NCBI GenBank assembly: GCA_017883235.1 | Contig: JADGNY010000072.1 | Coordinates: forward strand, 1 to 35,176 | DNA from: Thermoanaerobaculia bacterium | GTDB lineage: Bacteria > Acidobacteriota > Thermoanaerobaculia > Gp7-AA8 | DNA length: 35,176 nt | Direction of reading: 5' to 3' | In this document: positions 6,207 through 13,729 of the stretch, one piece after another | How the letters are laid out: each line of letters opens with the position of its first letter | Position numbering within the stretch: the stretch's first letter is position 1 | Notes under the pieces: model-generated | Database searches by the model: none | Told to the model about the DNA's origin: nothing | What the model saw: the letters and a program-made list of their open reading frames with translations, nothing else | Program-made: the position numbers and the translations under genes

Positions 6207-8375
6207 TCAGTGTCGCGCCGCGCGGCTGCGTCCGCAGGCCGGAAAAAACAGCAGCGCTTCCGGGGACTGCGCGTCATCAGGAACGAGCAGTAACGGGACG
6301 CCGCCCGGGCGGGAACGGAGGGCGAAGACGGTCGAAGCAAAACCGCGCGCCAGGTACCCCTCGCGACGGGCGATGCCGGCCGGGCTCCCGAACAACAGGA
6401 CGCTCGAGCTGCCGGTGGCGGTCAGAATATCGTCCGTTCCGTCGCCGTCGAGATCGGTGGCCGTGAGCCTGGGCAGGTAAGGGAGGGCCACCTCGATCCT
6501 CTGCGAGCGGGAACGCTCCTGGCGATCCCCATAGAGAACGGTGATCCCGGTGGTGCCGTTCAGGTTGTAGCCGATAAACACGACGTCGCCGATTCCATCG
6601 CCATCAAAGTCCCCGGCTACCGGCGCGAAGAGCGGCGCCGTCGGCGACTGGTACAACGAAGCGAGCGGTTCGAAAAACCGGCCGGTCGAGAGCAGCACCG
6701 ACACATAGCCTCTGATCGAGGGGCCGAATTCGTGCGGAGACCCGTTGGCCAGACCCTCGCCGAGCACGATCACGTCATCGAGGCCGTCTCCGTTGATGTC
6801 CGAAGCGGCGACATCAAACACAAGACTGGGCGGCAACGTCGCGGTGAAGCGCGGCACGATCGGACTGCGGAGGTCGAAGACTTCGACCTTCCCTTGCGGC
6901 GAACCAAACAAAGCTGCCTCCACGATCGCCACTTCCGGCGCGCCGCCGCTGAACCGGCCAACGGCGATGCCGGTCAGATACATGGCCGGATCGGTGAAGA
7001 TGTCGAAGAGCTTCGTCAGCGAGCCATTCGGCGCGATCCTGAGTACGGAGACGATTCCGGGACCGGCCGGCGCGAGGAGCTCCGCCCTCCCGTCGCCATC
7101 GATGTCCGCCGCGGTCACCGGACCGGACAACTTCAAACTAAGCGGTGTGGAGTGAAAGGAACCGTTGCCGTCATTCCACATGACGATGGTCCGCGTGTAA
7201 TCCGTCAACAGCAGATCGTCGTCGCCGTCGCCGTCGAAATCGCCGGCCACGCCGGTAGATGCCGCCATCGCTCCGATTGCCCGGAGGCCGGCGAACGATC
7301 CGTTGCCGTTGGAATGGATCACGGCGGCCTCGGGCACATACCACGACGAAATGACGATGTCGTCATTGCCGTCGCCATCCATATCGGCGGCGAGCAGATG
7401 AGCCGGCCGCATTGAAACGCGCCACGCGGGCTTCATAACTCCGTTTTCGTCGCTCAGCCAGACGCGCAGTTCTGTCGCCGCGGACGTGCTGTCCGCCTGT
7501 GTGATGGCTGCAATATCAGGCCTGCCGTCGCCATTGAAATCGCCCGATACGAGCTCCTCGACGTATCCCGCCGTCCCTCCGGTGACGAGATGCTGCGTGA
7601 TTGCCCCCGGACGGCTGGGGACGATGTCGATGCCGCTCCATGAATTGATAATGAGGTCATCCATTCCATCGCCATCGACGTCCGCGACGTGGATTGGCAG
7701 GTCAAAGCCATCCACCACCTGCCGCGAGGTACGGAAGTGCCCGGTGCCATCACCAGAGTAAATCGTCAGGGACGGGTAGACGAAGTTCGGCCCGGTTCCC
7801 GTCAACCAGTCCGGCCGGATTGCCAGATCGACGTGATGATCGCCGTCGAAGTCGCCAGCGGCAACGGTGGCCGTAAACCCGACCGGAATGTCCATCGGCA
7901 GCGCCGGTCCTCGGGTAAACGTACCGTCGCCATTGCCGAAGAAGATCCCCTCCCGCAGAACCGCATCGTCGATTCCGTCGCCATTGAAATCACCGACGGC
8001 AAGGAAAAGCGGTGATGGGCCGGCCAACGTCGTCGACTGAATGGAGATCGCGCCCTCCCGCGAAAAGCGGATCGACTGCAGCGACGTTCCTGCAATGCGC
8101 AACAGCCCCGGCTGGCCCGAGCGTGTGAGGCGTACGATCGCCGCGACAGGCTCCAGGCCCGGGAGTTTCACTTCGGTGGTCCCGCTGAAGAGGACGCTGG
8201 AAAAACCGGCGATATCGGGAACGCCATCGCCGTTGAAGTCGGCGACTCCGATGATCCCCTGCATCGGGCTCGACCGGGCGCCGTCAACCGTATATCCGTT
8301 ACAGCGTTCCACGGCGGCGTTCAATGGAAGGGAAAGGAACAGTAAAACAAAAAGCAAACCGAGGGATCGGGACAT
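6207..8375 (-). CDS. Secreted FG-GAP/VCBS-repeat beta-propeller protein
   Basis: This 722-residue protein starts with a clear signal peptide (hydrophobic residues 5-19, cleavage near LNA-AVERC). The rest is a repeat domain. I count eleven Asp-rich calcium loops of the form D-x-(N/D)-G-D-G (for example DFNGDGVPD, DVDGDGMDD, DMDGDGNDD, DLDGDGTDD), each followed by a hydrophobic strand. That is the integrin-alpha-like FG-GAP/VCBS propeller. Such proteins are exported and bind carbohydrate, protein or the cell surface; the sequence gives no ligand. There is no C-terminal sorting domain; a single Cys pair candidate is C24 and the Cys of FFPACGRS. It is probably transcribed alone. Confidence 0.88.
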   Translation of the reverse strand: MSRSLGLLFVLLFLSLPLNAAVERCNGYTVDGARSSPMQGIIGVADFNGDGVPDIAGFSSVLFSGTTEVKLPGLEPVAAIVRLTRSGQPGLLRIAGTSLQSIRFSREGAISIQSTTLAGPSPLFLAVGDFNGDGIDDAVLREGIFFGNGDGTFTRGPALPMDIPVGFTATVAAGDFDGDHHVDLAIRPDWLTGTGPNFVYPSLTIYSGDGTGHFRTSRQVVDGFDLPIHVADVDGDGMDDLIINSWSGIDIVPSRPGAITQHLVTGGTAGYVEELVSGDFNGDGRPDIAAITQADSTSAATELRVWLSDENGVMKPAWRVSMRPAHLLAADMDGDGNDDIVISSWYVPEAAVIHSNGNGSFAGLRAIGAMAASTGVAGDFDGDGDDDLLLTDYTRTIVMWNDGNGSFHSTPLSLKLSGPVTAADIDGDGRAELLAPAGPGIVSVLRIAPNGSLTKLFDIFTDPAMYLTGIAVGRFSGGAPEVAIVEAALFGSPQGKVEVFDLRSPIVPRFTATLPPSLVFDVAASDINGDGLDDVIVLGEGLANGSPHEFGPSIRGYVSVLLSTGRFFEPLASLYQSPTAPLFAPVAGDFDGDGIGDVVFIGYNLNGTTGITVLYGDRQERSRSQRIEVALPYLPRLTATDLDGDGTDDILTATGSSSVLLFGSPAGIARREGYLARGFASTVFALRSRPGGVPLLLVPDDAQSPEALLFFPACGRSRAARH

Positions 8376-8396
8376 TCAGCCATTGAACTCGCAATA

Positions 8397-8412
8397 CCTT
8401 GCGATGACAAGG
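8397..8412 (-). terminator. Small hairpin after the LOG gene
   Basis: CCTTG-CGATGA-CAAGG forms a 5-bp stem with a 6-base loop, 8 bases beyond the stop of the LOG-family gene and 22 bases before the start of the FG-GAP gene on the same strand. It is weak and has no clear T-run, so it is offered only as a possible terminator separating the two. Confidence 0.25.
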
Positions 8413-8419
8413 TGGACCG

Positions 8420-9004
8420 TTACGTCTCGCTGGCCTTGATCCACCGCTCCACGCGCGGCGGTTCATAGCTCCCGAGGCTTCGCAACAGCGCGGCAGGATC
8501 GGTGTCGACGATGGCGATAGCCCGAAACTGTGGGCGGACGAAGCCGGCGTCGACGGCGCGGTCGAGGAACTCCAGGAGCAGGCTGTAGAAGCCCTCGATG
8601 TCGAGAAAGGCCACCGGCTTTGCGTGGATGCCGAGTTGCGCCCACGTCCACACCTCGAAGATCTCCTCCAGCGTGCCGAGGCCGCCGGGAAGGGCCACGA
8701 AGGCATCGGCCAGCGAGGCCATCTTCGCCTTGCGCTCATGCATCGTCTCGACGATGTGGATCTCCGTCAGATTGCGATGCCCGACCTCGCGGTCCCACAA
8801 CGCCCGCGGGATCACGCCGATGGCCTTGCCGCCGTTCGCCAGCACCGCATCGGCGACGACGCCCATCAGTCCGACGTGTCCGCCGCCATACACGAGCGCG
8901 ATTCCTTCCTGCGCCAGCAGCGCGCCGAATTCGCGAGCCGCCGCCGCAAAGCGCGGATCGTTCCCCGCATTCGATCCACAGAAAACGCAGACGCTCCCGA
9001 TCAC
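8420..9004 (-). CDS. LOG-family protein (cytokinin riboside 5'-monophosphate phosphoribohydrolase type)
   Basis: This 194-residue protein shows the LOG-family signature PGGLGTLEE (residues 106-114), the upstream glycine turn LVYGGGHVGLMG (38-49) and the conserved METMHERKAKM with R91. Family members hydrolyse the N-glycosidic bond of AMP-like nucleotides to free the base and ribose 5-phosphate; in bacteria the true substrate is often AMP or a modified adenine nucleotide. The open frame runs further upstream, but GTG 9002-9004 overlaps the TGA of the preceding small gene (GTGA), and similarity begins exactly there (VIGSVCVFCGS). The two genes are therefore translationally coupled. Confidence 0.9.
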   Translation of the reverse strand: MIGSVCVFCGSNAGNDPRFAAAAREFGALLAQEGIALVYGGGHVGLMGVVADAVLANGGKAIGVIPRALWDREVGHRNLTEIHIVETMHERKAKMASLADAFVALPGGLGTLEEIFEVWTWAQLGIHAKPVAFLDIEGFYSLLLEFLDRAVDAGFVRPQFRAIAIVDTDPAALLRSLGSYEPPRVERWIKASET

Positions 9005-9240
9005 AGCGCGCGGAATCCTGTCTCGCCGTCCGGAACCGTCTCGCGCTTGCGGTCGAGCCGCGTTACTACCCACTGCTCCCCTCGCCGCTCGATCTCCGTC
9101 ACCACCGACGCCCACATCCCATCGGCCGGATTCTCACTCCAGCGGAAGCGCATGCCGTTCGCCGGCGGGACGCCGCGCTCGCGAAGGTCTGTCTCCGCCA
9201 TCTCGATGAGTTCAGTGGGTCCGACGTGGTCACAAGGCAT
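9001..9240 (-). CDS. Small conserved-looking protein upstream of the LOG gene
   Basis: 79 residues, acidic and soluble, with no recognised domain. The middle (NGMRFRWSENPADGMWASVVTEIERRGEQWVVTRLDR, interrupted here only for description) alternates hydrophobic and charged residues like a small beta-sheet, suggesting a compact fold. Its TGA overlaps the GTG of the LOG-family gene, which supports it being a real translated gene and the first of a two-gene operon. The 5' side is the GTCGGGAGTC repeat region shared with typA. The function is unknown. Confidence 0.6.
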   Translation of the reverse strand: MPCDHVGPTELIEMAETDLRERGVPPANGMRFRWSENPADGMWASVVTEIERRGEQWVVTRLDRKRETVPDGETGFRAL

Positions 9241-9253
9241 GGCTAATTGTAGG

Positions 9254-9335
9254 GTGTCGGGAGTCGGGAGTCGGAGCTCGATCCGCGTTCTTCCACTCCG
9301 ACCCCCGCCCCCCGACTCCCGACTCCCGACCCCCG
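9254..9335. repeat. GTCGGGAGTC-type inverted repeat upstream of typA
   Basis: The left arm (about 9254-9276) is made of GTCGGGAGTCGGGAGTCGGA. The right arm (about 9294-9335) holds the complementary CGACTCCCGACTCCCGAC words, around a centre containing GATCCGCG. It fills the gap between the divergent small gene and typA. It is the second copy of the word family at 1650-1728. Confidence 0.7.
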
Positions 9336-9376
9336 CGCAAGGAATTCATGCCACTTCGATACGTTACCCCCAAAAC

Positions 9377-11308
9377 ATGCCGCAGTTTCGATACGACATC
9401 CGCAACGTTGCCATCATCGCCCACGTCGACCATGGGAAAACCACGCTCGTCGACGCTCTTCTCCGTCAGGCCGGCGCCGTACGCGCCAACCAGCAGATGG
9501 ACGAGCGCGTCATGGACTCGAACGATCTCGAGAAAGAGCGCGGGATCACCATCCTCGCCAAGAACACGTCGATTCGCTACCTCGTCGACGATCCCGACGC
9601 CCTCGGGCATCCGGTCCATCACGAGGCCACGCACACCGCATCCGGCCACGACCTCCCGGCCGCCTTCATCCATCCGAACGAGGTGAAGATCAACATCGTC
9701 GACACCCCCGGCCACGCCGACTTCGGCGGCGAAGTGGAACGCGTGCTGTCGATGGTCGACGGCGTCATCCTCCTCGTCGATGCCGCCGAGGGGCCGATGC
9801 CGCAGACACGGTTCGTGATGCGCAAGGCCCTCGGACTGGGACTGCTGCCGATCGTCGTCATCAACAAGATCGATCGCCACGACGCGCGGCCGGTCGAAGT
9901 GGTCAACGAAGTCTTCGACCTGATGATCGAGCTCGGCGCCTCGGACGAGCAACTCGACTTCCCCATCCTCTACGCCATCGGCCGCCAGGGGATCGTCCGG
10001 ACCAACCTGGAAGATACGACCGAGGATTGCCGACCGCTGTTCGACGCCATCCTGAAGCGCATCCCGCCGCCGCCCGGCTACGCCGACGCGCCGCTGCAGC
10101 TTCTCGTCTCCGCCATCGATTACAACGACTACGTCGGCCGCCAAGGCATCGGCCGCATTCAGCGCGGCAAGATCCGGCAATCCGAGGATGTCATCCTCAT
10201 CCTCCGCGACGGAACGCATAAAAAGGGGCGCGTCACGAGGCTGACCGCGTTCGAAGGATTGAAGCGCGAGGAGATCGAAGAAGCCTCCGCCGGCGAGATC
10301 GTGGCCATCGCCGGTTTCGCCGATGTCGAGATCGGCGAGACCTTCTCCTCGGCTGCCAGCCCCGAGGCCCTCGAACCGATCGCCATCGACGAGCCGACGG
10401 TTTCCATGTTCTGGCTGGTCAACGACTCCCCGTTCGCCGGAACCGAAGGGAAGTACGTCACCTCCCGCAACATCAAAGAACGCCTCGACCGCGAGCTGCG
10501 CAAAGACGTGGCGTTGCGCGTCAAGGAGACCGACCTCCCCGACCGCTTCGAAGTCAGCGGACGCGGCGAGCTGCATCTGTCGATCCTCGCCGAGAACATG
10601 CGCCGCGAAGGCTTCGAGTTCGCCCTGTCGCGCCCAACGGTCATCCTCAAGGAGATCGACGGCCGCAAGAGCGAGCCATACGAAGCGCTCGTCGTCGACA
10701 TCGACGAAGCGCACGTCGGCGCGGTGATGGAGAAACTCCAGACCCGCCGCGGCGAGATGACCGACATGGTCAACCCCGGCTCCGGCCGCGTCCGCATCGA
10801 GTTCAAGATTCCGACGCGCGGCCTCTTCGGCATCCGCACCGAGTTCCTCACCGAAACGCGCGGCACCGGATTGCTGTACCACACCTTCCTCGAATACGGC
10901 CCCTACCGCGGCGAGATCGCCGGCCGCAACCGCGGAGCGTTGATCTCGAAGGAAGGCGGCGACACGACCGCCTACGCCATCGAGCCGCTCCAGGAGCGCA
11001 CCATCCTCTTCGTCTCCCCCGGCCTCAAAGTCTACGGCGGCCAGATCGTCGGCGAAAACTCCCGTGACGCCGACATGGTGGTCCAGGTCTGCCGCAAGAA
11101 ACACCTCACCAACATGCGCGCCTCCGGCTCCGACATGGCCGTCCAGCTCACGCCCCCCAAGATCCTGACCCTCGAGCAATGCCTCGAATGGATCGAAGAC
11201 GACGAGCTGGTGGAAGTGACCCCGGAATCGATCCGCATCCGCAAACGGATCCTGGATCACTCGATGCGGGTGGTGGCGCAGAAGAAGACCGCCGCGGGCA
11301 GCTCGTAG
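9377..11308 (+). CDS. typA: Ribosome-associated translational GTPase TypA/BipA
   Basis: This 643-residue protein is a ribosome-binding GTPase involved in assembly and in stress and cold adaptation. G1 is [10 protein letters not shown] (15-24), G2 is [10 protein letters not shown] (54-63), G3 is [11 protein letters not shown] (109-119) and G4 is NKID. The C-terminal signature [24 protein letters not shown] is also present. It is about 35 residues longer than the usual ~607. The excess is a His-rich insertion (residues ~71-102) between G2 and G3. ATG 9377 has no Shine-Dalgarno site. An AAGGA-ATTC-ATG at 9339-9350 is well placed but lies in another frame (see findings). A broken copy of part of this gene is at 11959-12013. 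Confidence 0.97.
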   Translation: MPQFRYDIRNVAIIAHVDHGKTTLVDALLRQAGAVRANQQMDERVMDSNDLEKERGITILAKNTSIRYLVDDPDALGHPVHHEATHTASGHDLPAAFIHPNEVKINIVDTPGHADFGGEVERVLSMVDGVILLVDAAEGPMPQTRFVMRKALGLGLLPIVVINKIDRHDARPVEVVNEVFDLMIELGASDEQLDFPILYAIGRQGIVRTNLEDTTEDCRPLFDAILKRIPPPPGYADAPLQLLVSAIDYNDYVGRQGIGRIQRGKIRQSEDVILILRDGTHKKGRVTRLTAFEGLKREEIEEASAGEIVAIAGFADVEIGETFSSAASPEALEPIAIDEPTVSMFWLVNDSPFAGTEGKYVTSRNIKERLDRELRKDVALRVKETDLPDRFEVSGRGELHLSILAENMRREGFEFALSRPTVILKEIDGRKSEPYEALVVDIDEAHVGAVMEKLQTRRGEMTDMVNPGSGRVRIEFKIPTRGLFGIRTEFLTETRGTGLLYHTFLEYGPYRGEIAGRNRGALISKEGGDTTAYAIEPLQERTILFVSPGLKVYGGQIVGENSRDADMVVQVCRKKHLTNMRASGSDMAVQLTPPKILTLEQCLEWIEDDELVEVTPESIRIRKRILDHSMRVVAQKKTAAGSS

Positions 11309-11360
11309 CGCCGCAGCGCGCAACGTAGGAGCGCGTAAGCGCAAAAGCGCGTAGCGCGCC
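11309..11360. repeat. Short GC hairpins after typA
   Basis: Directly after the typA stop come small stems such as GCGC-ttacGCGC-like words: GAGCGCG-taa-GCGC and GCGC-aaaa-GCGC, then GCGCG-ta-GCGCGCC running into the palindromic element at 11361. The words resemble the hairpin chain at 183-333. It may terminate typA, but has no T-run. Confidence 0.45.
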
Positions 11361-11440
11361 GGAGCGCTGGCGTCTCGCCGGCTGGCCCGGAGGCGTCTCG
11401 CCTCCGACTGCGGAGCTTGGCAAGATGTTACCCGCAAGCC
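11361..11440 (+). repeat. Truncated copy of the ~130-bp palindromic element (left half)
   Basis: Begins with the terminal word GGAGCGCTGGCGTCTCGCC shared with the full copies at 25991, 29606 and 31389. The inner hairpin is GGAGGCG-tct-CGCCTCC (11389-11405). The right half and terminal inverted repeat are missing. The inner sequence CTGCGGAGCTTGGCA and CCCGCAAGCC is shared with the half copy at 15591-15650, in the same orientation. Confidence 0.8.
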
Positions 11441-11471
11441 CGCTGGTAGTTCAGGTAGCGCGCACTCCGAC

Positions 11472-11687
11472 TCAACCCGGCGGACTGTGCTTCGAATCAT
11501 CGACGACAACGCCTTGCCGTACAGCCAGCTCCATGAGGCGGCGTAGCGTTGGATCGGAGTATTCCGCGGAGCGGAGCCAGCGATTCTCCTCATCCGCTGA
11601 CATCGTCGCGATCCTGGCACTCAGTTCATCGCGAACTGCACGAACCATTTCGACCGTATCGAACGTCTTGGCTGAAGCATTACTCAT
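11472..11687 (-). CDS. Small protein paired with an antitoxin-like gene
   Basis: 71 residues from ATG 11685-11687 (MSNASAKTFDTVEMVRAVRD), chosen because the frame before it is unconserved-looking and this start fits the gap to the upstream gene. The amphipathic pattern FDTVEMVRAVRDELSARIATMSADEENRWLRS is like small helical proteins found beside ParE/RelE-type modules in many bacteria. It follows the 66-residue antitoxin-like gene by 34 bases on the same strand. No RelE-like toxin lies next to the pair. Whether it is a toxin, antitoxin or neither is unknown; the call rests on pattern memory. Confidence 0.55.
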   Translation of the reverse strand: MSNASAKTFDTVEMVRAVRDELSARIATMSADEENRWLRSAEYSDPTLRRLMELAVRQGVVVDDSKHSPPG

Positions 11688-11721
11688 TGGCGATCCCACA
11701 AATCCGGACTGGTGAAATGCT

Positions 11722-11922
11722 TCAAATCTCGCGACTCTTTCCCGCCAGGTGGTCCGCAACCGACTTCTCAAACAGCTTGTCGAGTTTGCCCGACGCCGCA
11801 TCCCGTTCGATTTCACGGTCCCACTCGTCGGCTTCGCGCTCGGAAAGCCATGCCCGCAGTTCCGCCAGCTCTACCGCTGAAAGCTTCCCGATCTCCTCTT
11901 CAAGTGCTTGAACTATAGTCAT
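11722..11922 (-). CDS. Antitoxin-like small helical protein
   Basis: 66 residues reading MTIVQALEEEIGKLSAVELAE, then a DRE-IERDAASGKLDKLFEKSVADHLAGK region. This is a very common small-protein type in which two helices end in KLD(x)L(x)E(x)(A/S)(x)ADHxAG; it is usually the first gene of a type II toxin-antitoxin operon with a RelE/ParE toxin as partner. Here the second gene (11472-11687) is not a recognisable RelE, so either the toxin is diverged or this is a remnant module. It begins the lower-GC island. Start ATG 11920-11922. Confidence 0.65.
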   Translation of the reverse strand: MTIVQALEEEIGKLSAVELAELRAWLSEREADEWDREIERDAASGKLDKLFEKSVADHLAGKSREI

Positions 11923-11958
11923 GAGCGTCGATCTGCTTGAACCATTCTAAACGAGCGG

Positions 11959-12013
11959 AATGAACGACAGGGTCAACCCCCGCTCCGGCCGCTTGCGCAT
12001 CGAGTCAAGATGC
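11959..12013 (+). pseudogene. typA: Decayed fragment of typA
   Basis: About 55 bases align with typA bases 10754-10808 (codons for [19 protein letters not shown]). The conserved words include GGTCAACCCC, GCTCCGGCCGC and GCATCGAGT, with about seven mismatches and one single-base gap (GAGT-CAAGAT against GAGTTCAAGAT). The gap breaks the reading frame. The similarity stops on both sides, so this is a relic of a duplicated or second typA, not an active gene. Confidence 0.7.
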
Positions 12014-12041
12014 CACTTCGTCGCAACCCGAAGACGCCAGC

Positions 12042-12479
12042 TCACGCGCTGTCATGTCGCGAGCCGTTGTCCCGCGCGCTTTTCCAGAACGCCGCAGCGA
12101 GCAGCGTGACACTCGCGATACACACGATGCCAGTGGCCACTTGAAAAGGCACGGCCCTAAAGTAGCGCGTGCCCATCACCCAAAACAACGTGGGGGGCAA
12201 TGTCGCGACTGCCAACGCCACGGCACGTGTGACGACCTTCGCCCACGATGCGGCGTATGGGGCCGCGTAGGTTGTGAGCACGCCAAGTGGCAGAAGAAGT
12301 ATACCCACCACCACGTGATTGAGCAGCATCGGCGGCGTGAGCCAGTCCACGGCCGAGGGGAGTGCAGCTCCCGCCACAAACCGCGCAATGATGGGAGTGA
12401 CGGCGAGATGCAGCAAACCCAGAGCGCACAGCAGGATGCCGCTTGTCCGCAGGATGAACACCCGAACGCGTGACGTCAT
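12042..12479 (-). CDS. Four-helix membrane protein of unknown function
   Basis: 145 residues with four hydrophobic segments at about residues 8-30, 50-70, 85-105 and 112-132, separated by short charged loops, and a polar C-terminus. Start ATG 12477-12479 with a basic N-terminus (MTSRVRVFILR), consistent with an inner-membrane protein with the N-terminus in the cytoplasm. I see no catalytic motif and no family I can name. It lies alone in the island, divergent from the next gene. Confidence 0.6.
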   Translation of the reverse strand: MTSRVRVFILRTSGILLCALGLLHLAVTPIIARFVAGAALPSAVDWLTPPMLLNHVVVGILLLPLGVLTTYAAPYAASWAKVVTRAVALAVATLPPTLFWVMGTRYFRAVPFQVATGIVCIASVTLLAAAFWKSARDNGSRHDSA

Positions 12480-12648
12480 GACCGTTCCTCATTCCCCGGG
12501 CTCGGCCGTCTAGAGAATGTATCGCACGGCCGATCGCCGTCCATATCGATTCCGAAGGTACGCCGCGCAGACGAAAAGCGAAAGTCTGGCCCCGTACACC
12601 TTTCCAAAGCCAACAGCCTTGGCCTATAGTTCCAGATGGTTTCGTGTG

Positions 12649-13479
12649 ATGGCTTCGAACTCTTCAGTTGATTCTAGCGAAAGTTCCGTGCTTCAAGATC
12701 GCGCCGCAATTGCGGCCGAGCTGCCTCGCATGTTCTATCACATGTGGGCGGAGTGCGATGCTGGCCGTTACTTCGATGTTCAATTGCCGATTCCCCGCAA
12801 ACGCCGGCTCGACAAGCGTGATCAGATGATCCGCAGCTGCTCTTGGGCGATGCGTTTGGCACATCGCGACGTTATCGAGGTCGCAGCGCTCTCCCTCGGC
12901 GCACACCGAGCCGCGAGCGAGATCGACGATCCCTCACTCGCGAACTACTACCGGTTCGTTCTCAGGAATAGGTACGCTGGCGACGCGGCGAGGCATTACT
13001 TCCGTTTTCTCGATCAGATCGTGTATCACCTCAATGAGGTCTCTGAACGGAGGCTATTGTTAGGGACGAAACCGAAGAACGTCTCGTTTAGCCGGCTCCA
13101 GCGACAGATTATCGAGCGCAAGGTTGGCGGGCCTAAGAGGCTCCTGACTACCGCTCGAAGGGTCGTCCGGGTCGCCGCTCGCGATCTGACACCAGCAGGC
13201 TGGGAACTACTCGAACGGTTCAGACATATTGACACGCACCGTTATCCGGTCGGGATCGATCACATCTCATATGGCTTTTCGCGACGCGATGGTGATGTTC
13301 GACTGCGGCCCGGAGGCGAAGTGCTCATCCTTGGCGACGTGGAGGGAGAGTCGTATGCCATGTACACGCTCCCTGACGTTGACTTCGAAACGGTCGCCAA
13401 ACTGCTGCGTCGACTAATGCGTAACTCCACGGGCATTCTCGCGGAACTCGCGTCGCGCCGTTTCTTGCTCTCAGCATGA
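12649..13479 (+). CDS. Uncharacterised protein, possibly HEPN-like
   Basis: 276 residues from ATG 12649 (MASNSSVDSSESS). The frame stays open to an ATG at 12517 (44 residues more), but that stretch is Arg-rich and there is no ribosome site at either. The region around YYRFVLRNRYAGDAARHYFRFLDQIVYHLNE (broken here for reference: residues ~100-135) has the helix-rich look and the R-x-x-D-A-x-H pattern of Cthe_2314-like HEPN proteins, some of which are RNases in defence or toxin systems. That match is from memory and weak. The C-terminal 80 residues look like a small alpha/beta domain. Base use is visibly less GC-rich than outside the island, a sign of transfer. Confidence 0.6.
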   Translation: MASNSSVDSSESSVLQDRAAIAAELPRMFYHMWAECDAGRYFDVQLPIPRKRRLDKRDQMIRSCSWAMRLAHRDVIEVAALSLGAHRAASEIDDPSLANYYRFVLRNRYAGDAARHYFRFLDQIVYHLNEVSERRLLLGTKPKNVSFSRLQRQIIERKVGGPKRLLTTARRVVRVAARDLTPAGWELLERFRHIDTHRYPVGIDHISYGFSRRDGDVRLRPGGEVLILGDVEGESYAMYTLPDVDFETVAKLLRRLMRNSTGILAELASRRFLLSA

Positions 13480-13729
13480 CAAAAAGTTGGGGGCAAACCG
13501 TTGGTTTCGGATGGCGGGACCCCTTACACGGATGCGAATAACTCTCAATTCTTGTCGATCGTTCAGGCAAGCACAGAGAAGTACCGGGTTTAGCAGCGAG
13601 TTACGCGCGGTCAAAACTCGAAGGCCTGGCCCTCCCTGCGTTCTAGTTTTCAAAGGCTACAAAGGCTCCATCGCAATCCTAGGCGCGGAGTCGATCAGTT
13701 GGAGCGGCTTGTTCGGTGCTCCCGCTTCG

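Noticed and set aside
6732-7415. 227-residue plus-strand frame opposite the FG-GAP gene
   Set aside because: It is antisense to repeated calcium loops; no motif of its own.
8624-9376. N-terminal extension of typA by 251 residues
   Set aside because: The extra part crosses the LOG-family gene and the repeat region and has no family similarity.
9230-11620. 796-residue minus-strand open frame opposite typA
   Set aside because: It is antisense to the clear TypA motifs; long antisense frames are common in GC-rich DNA.
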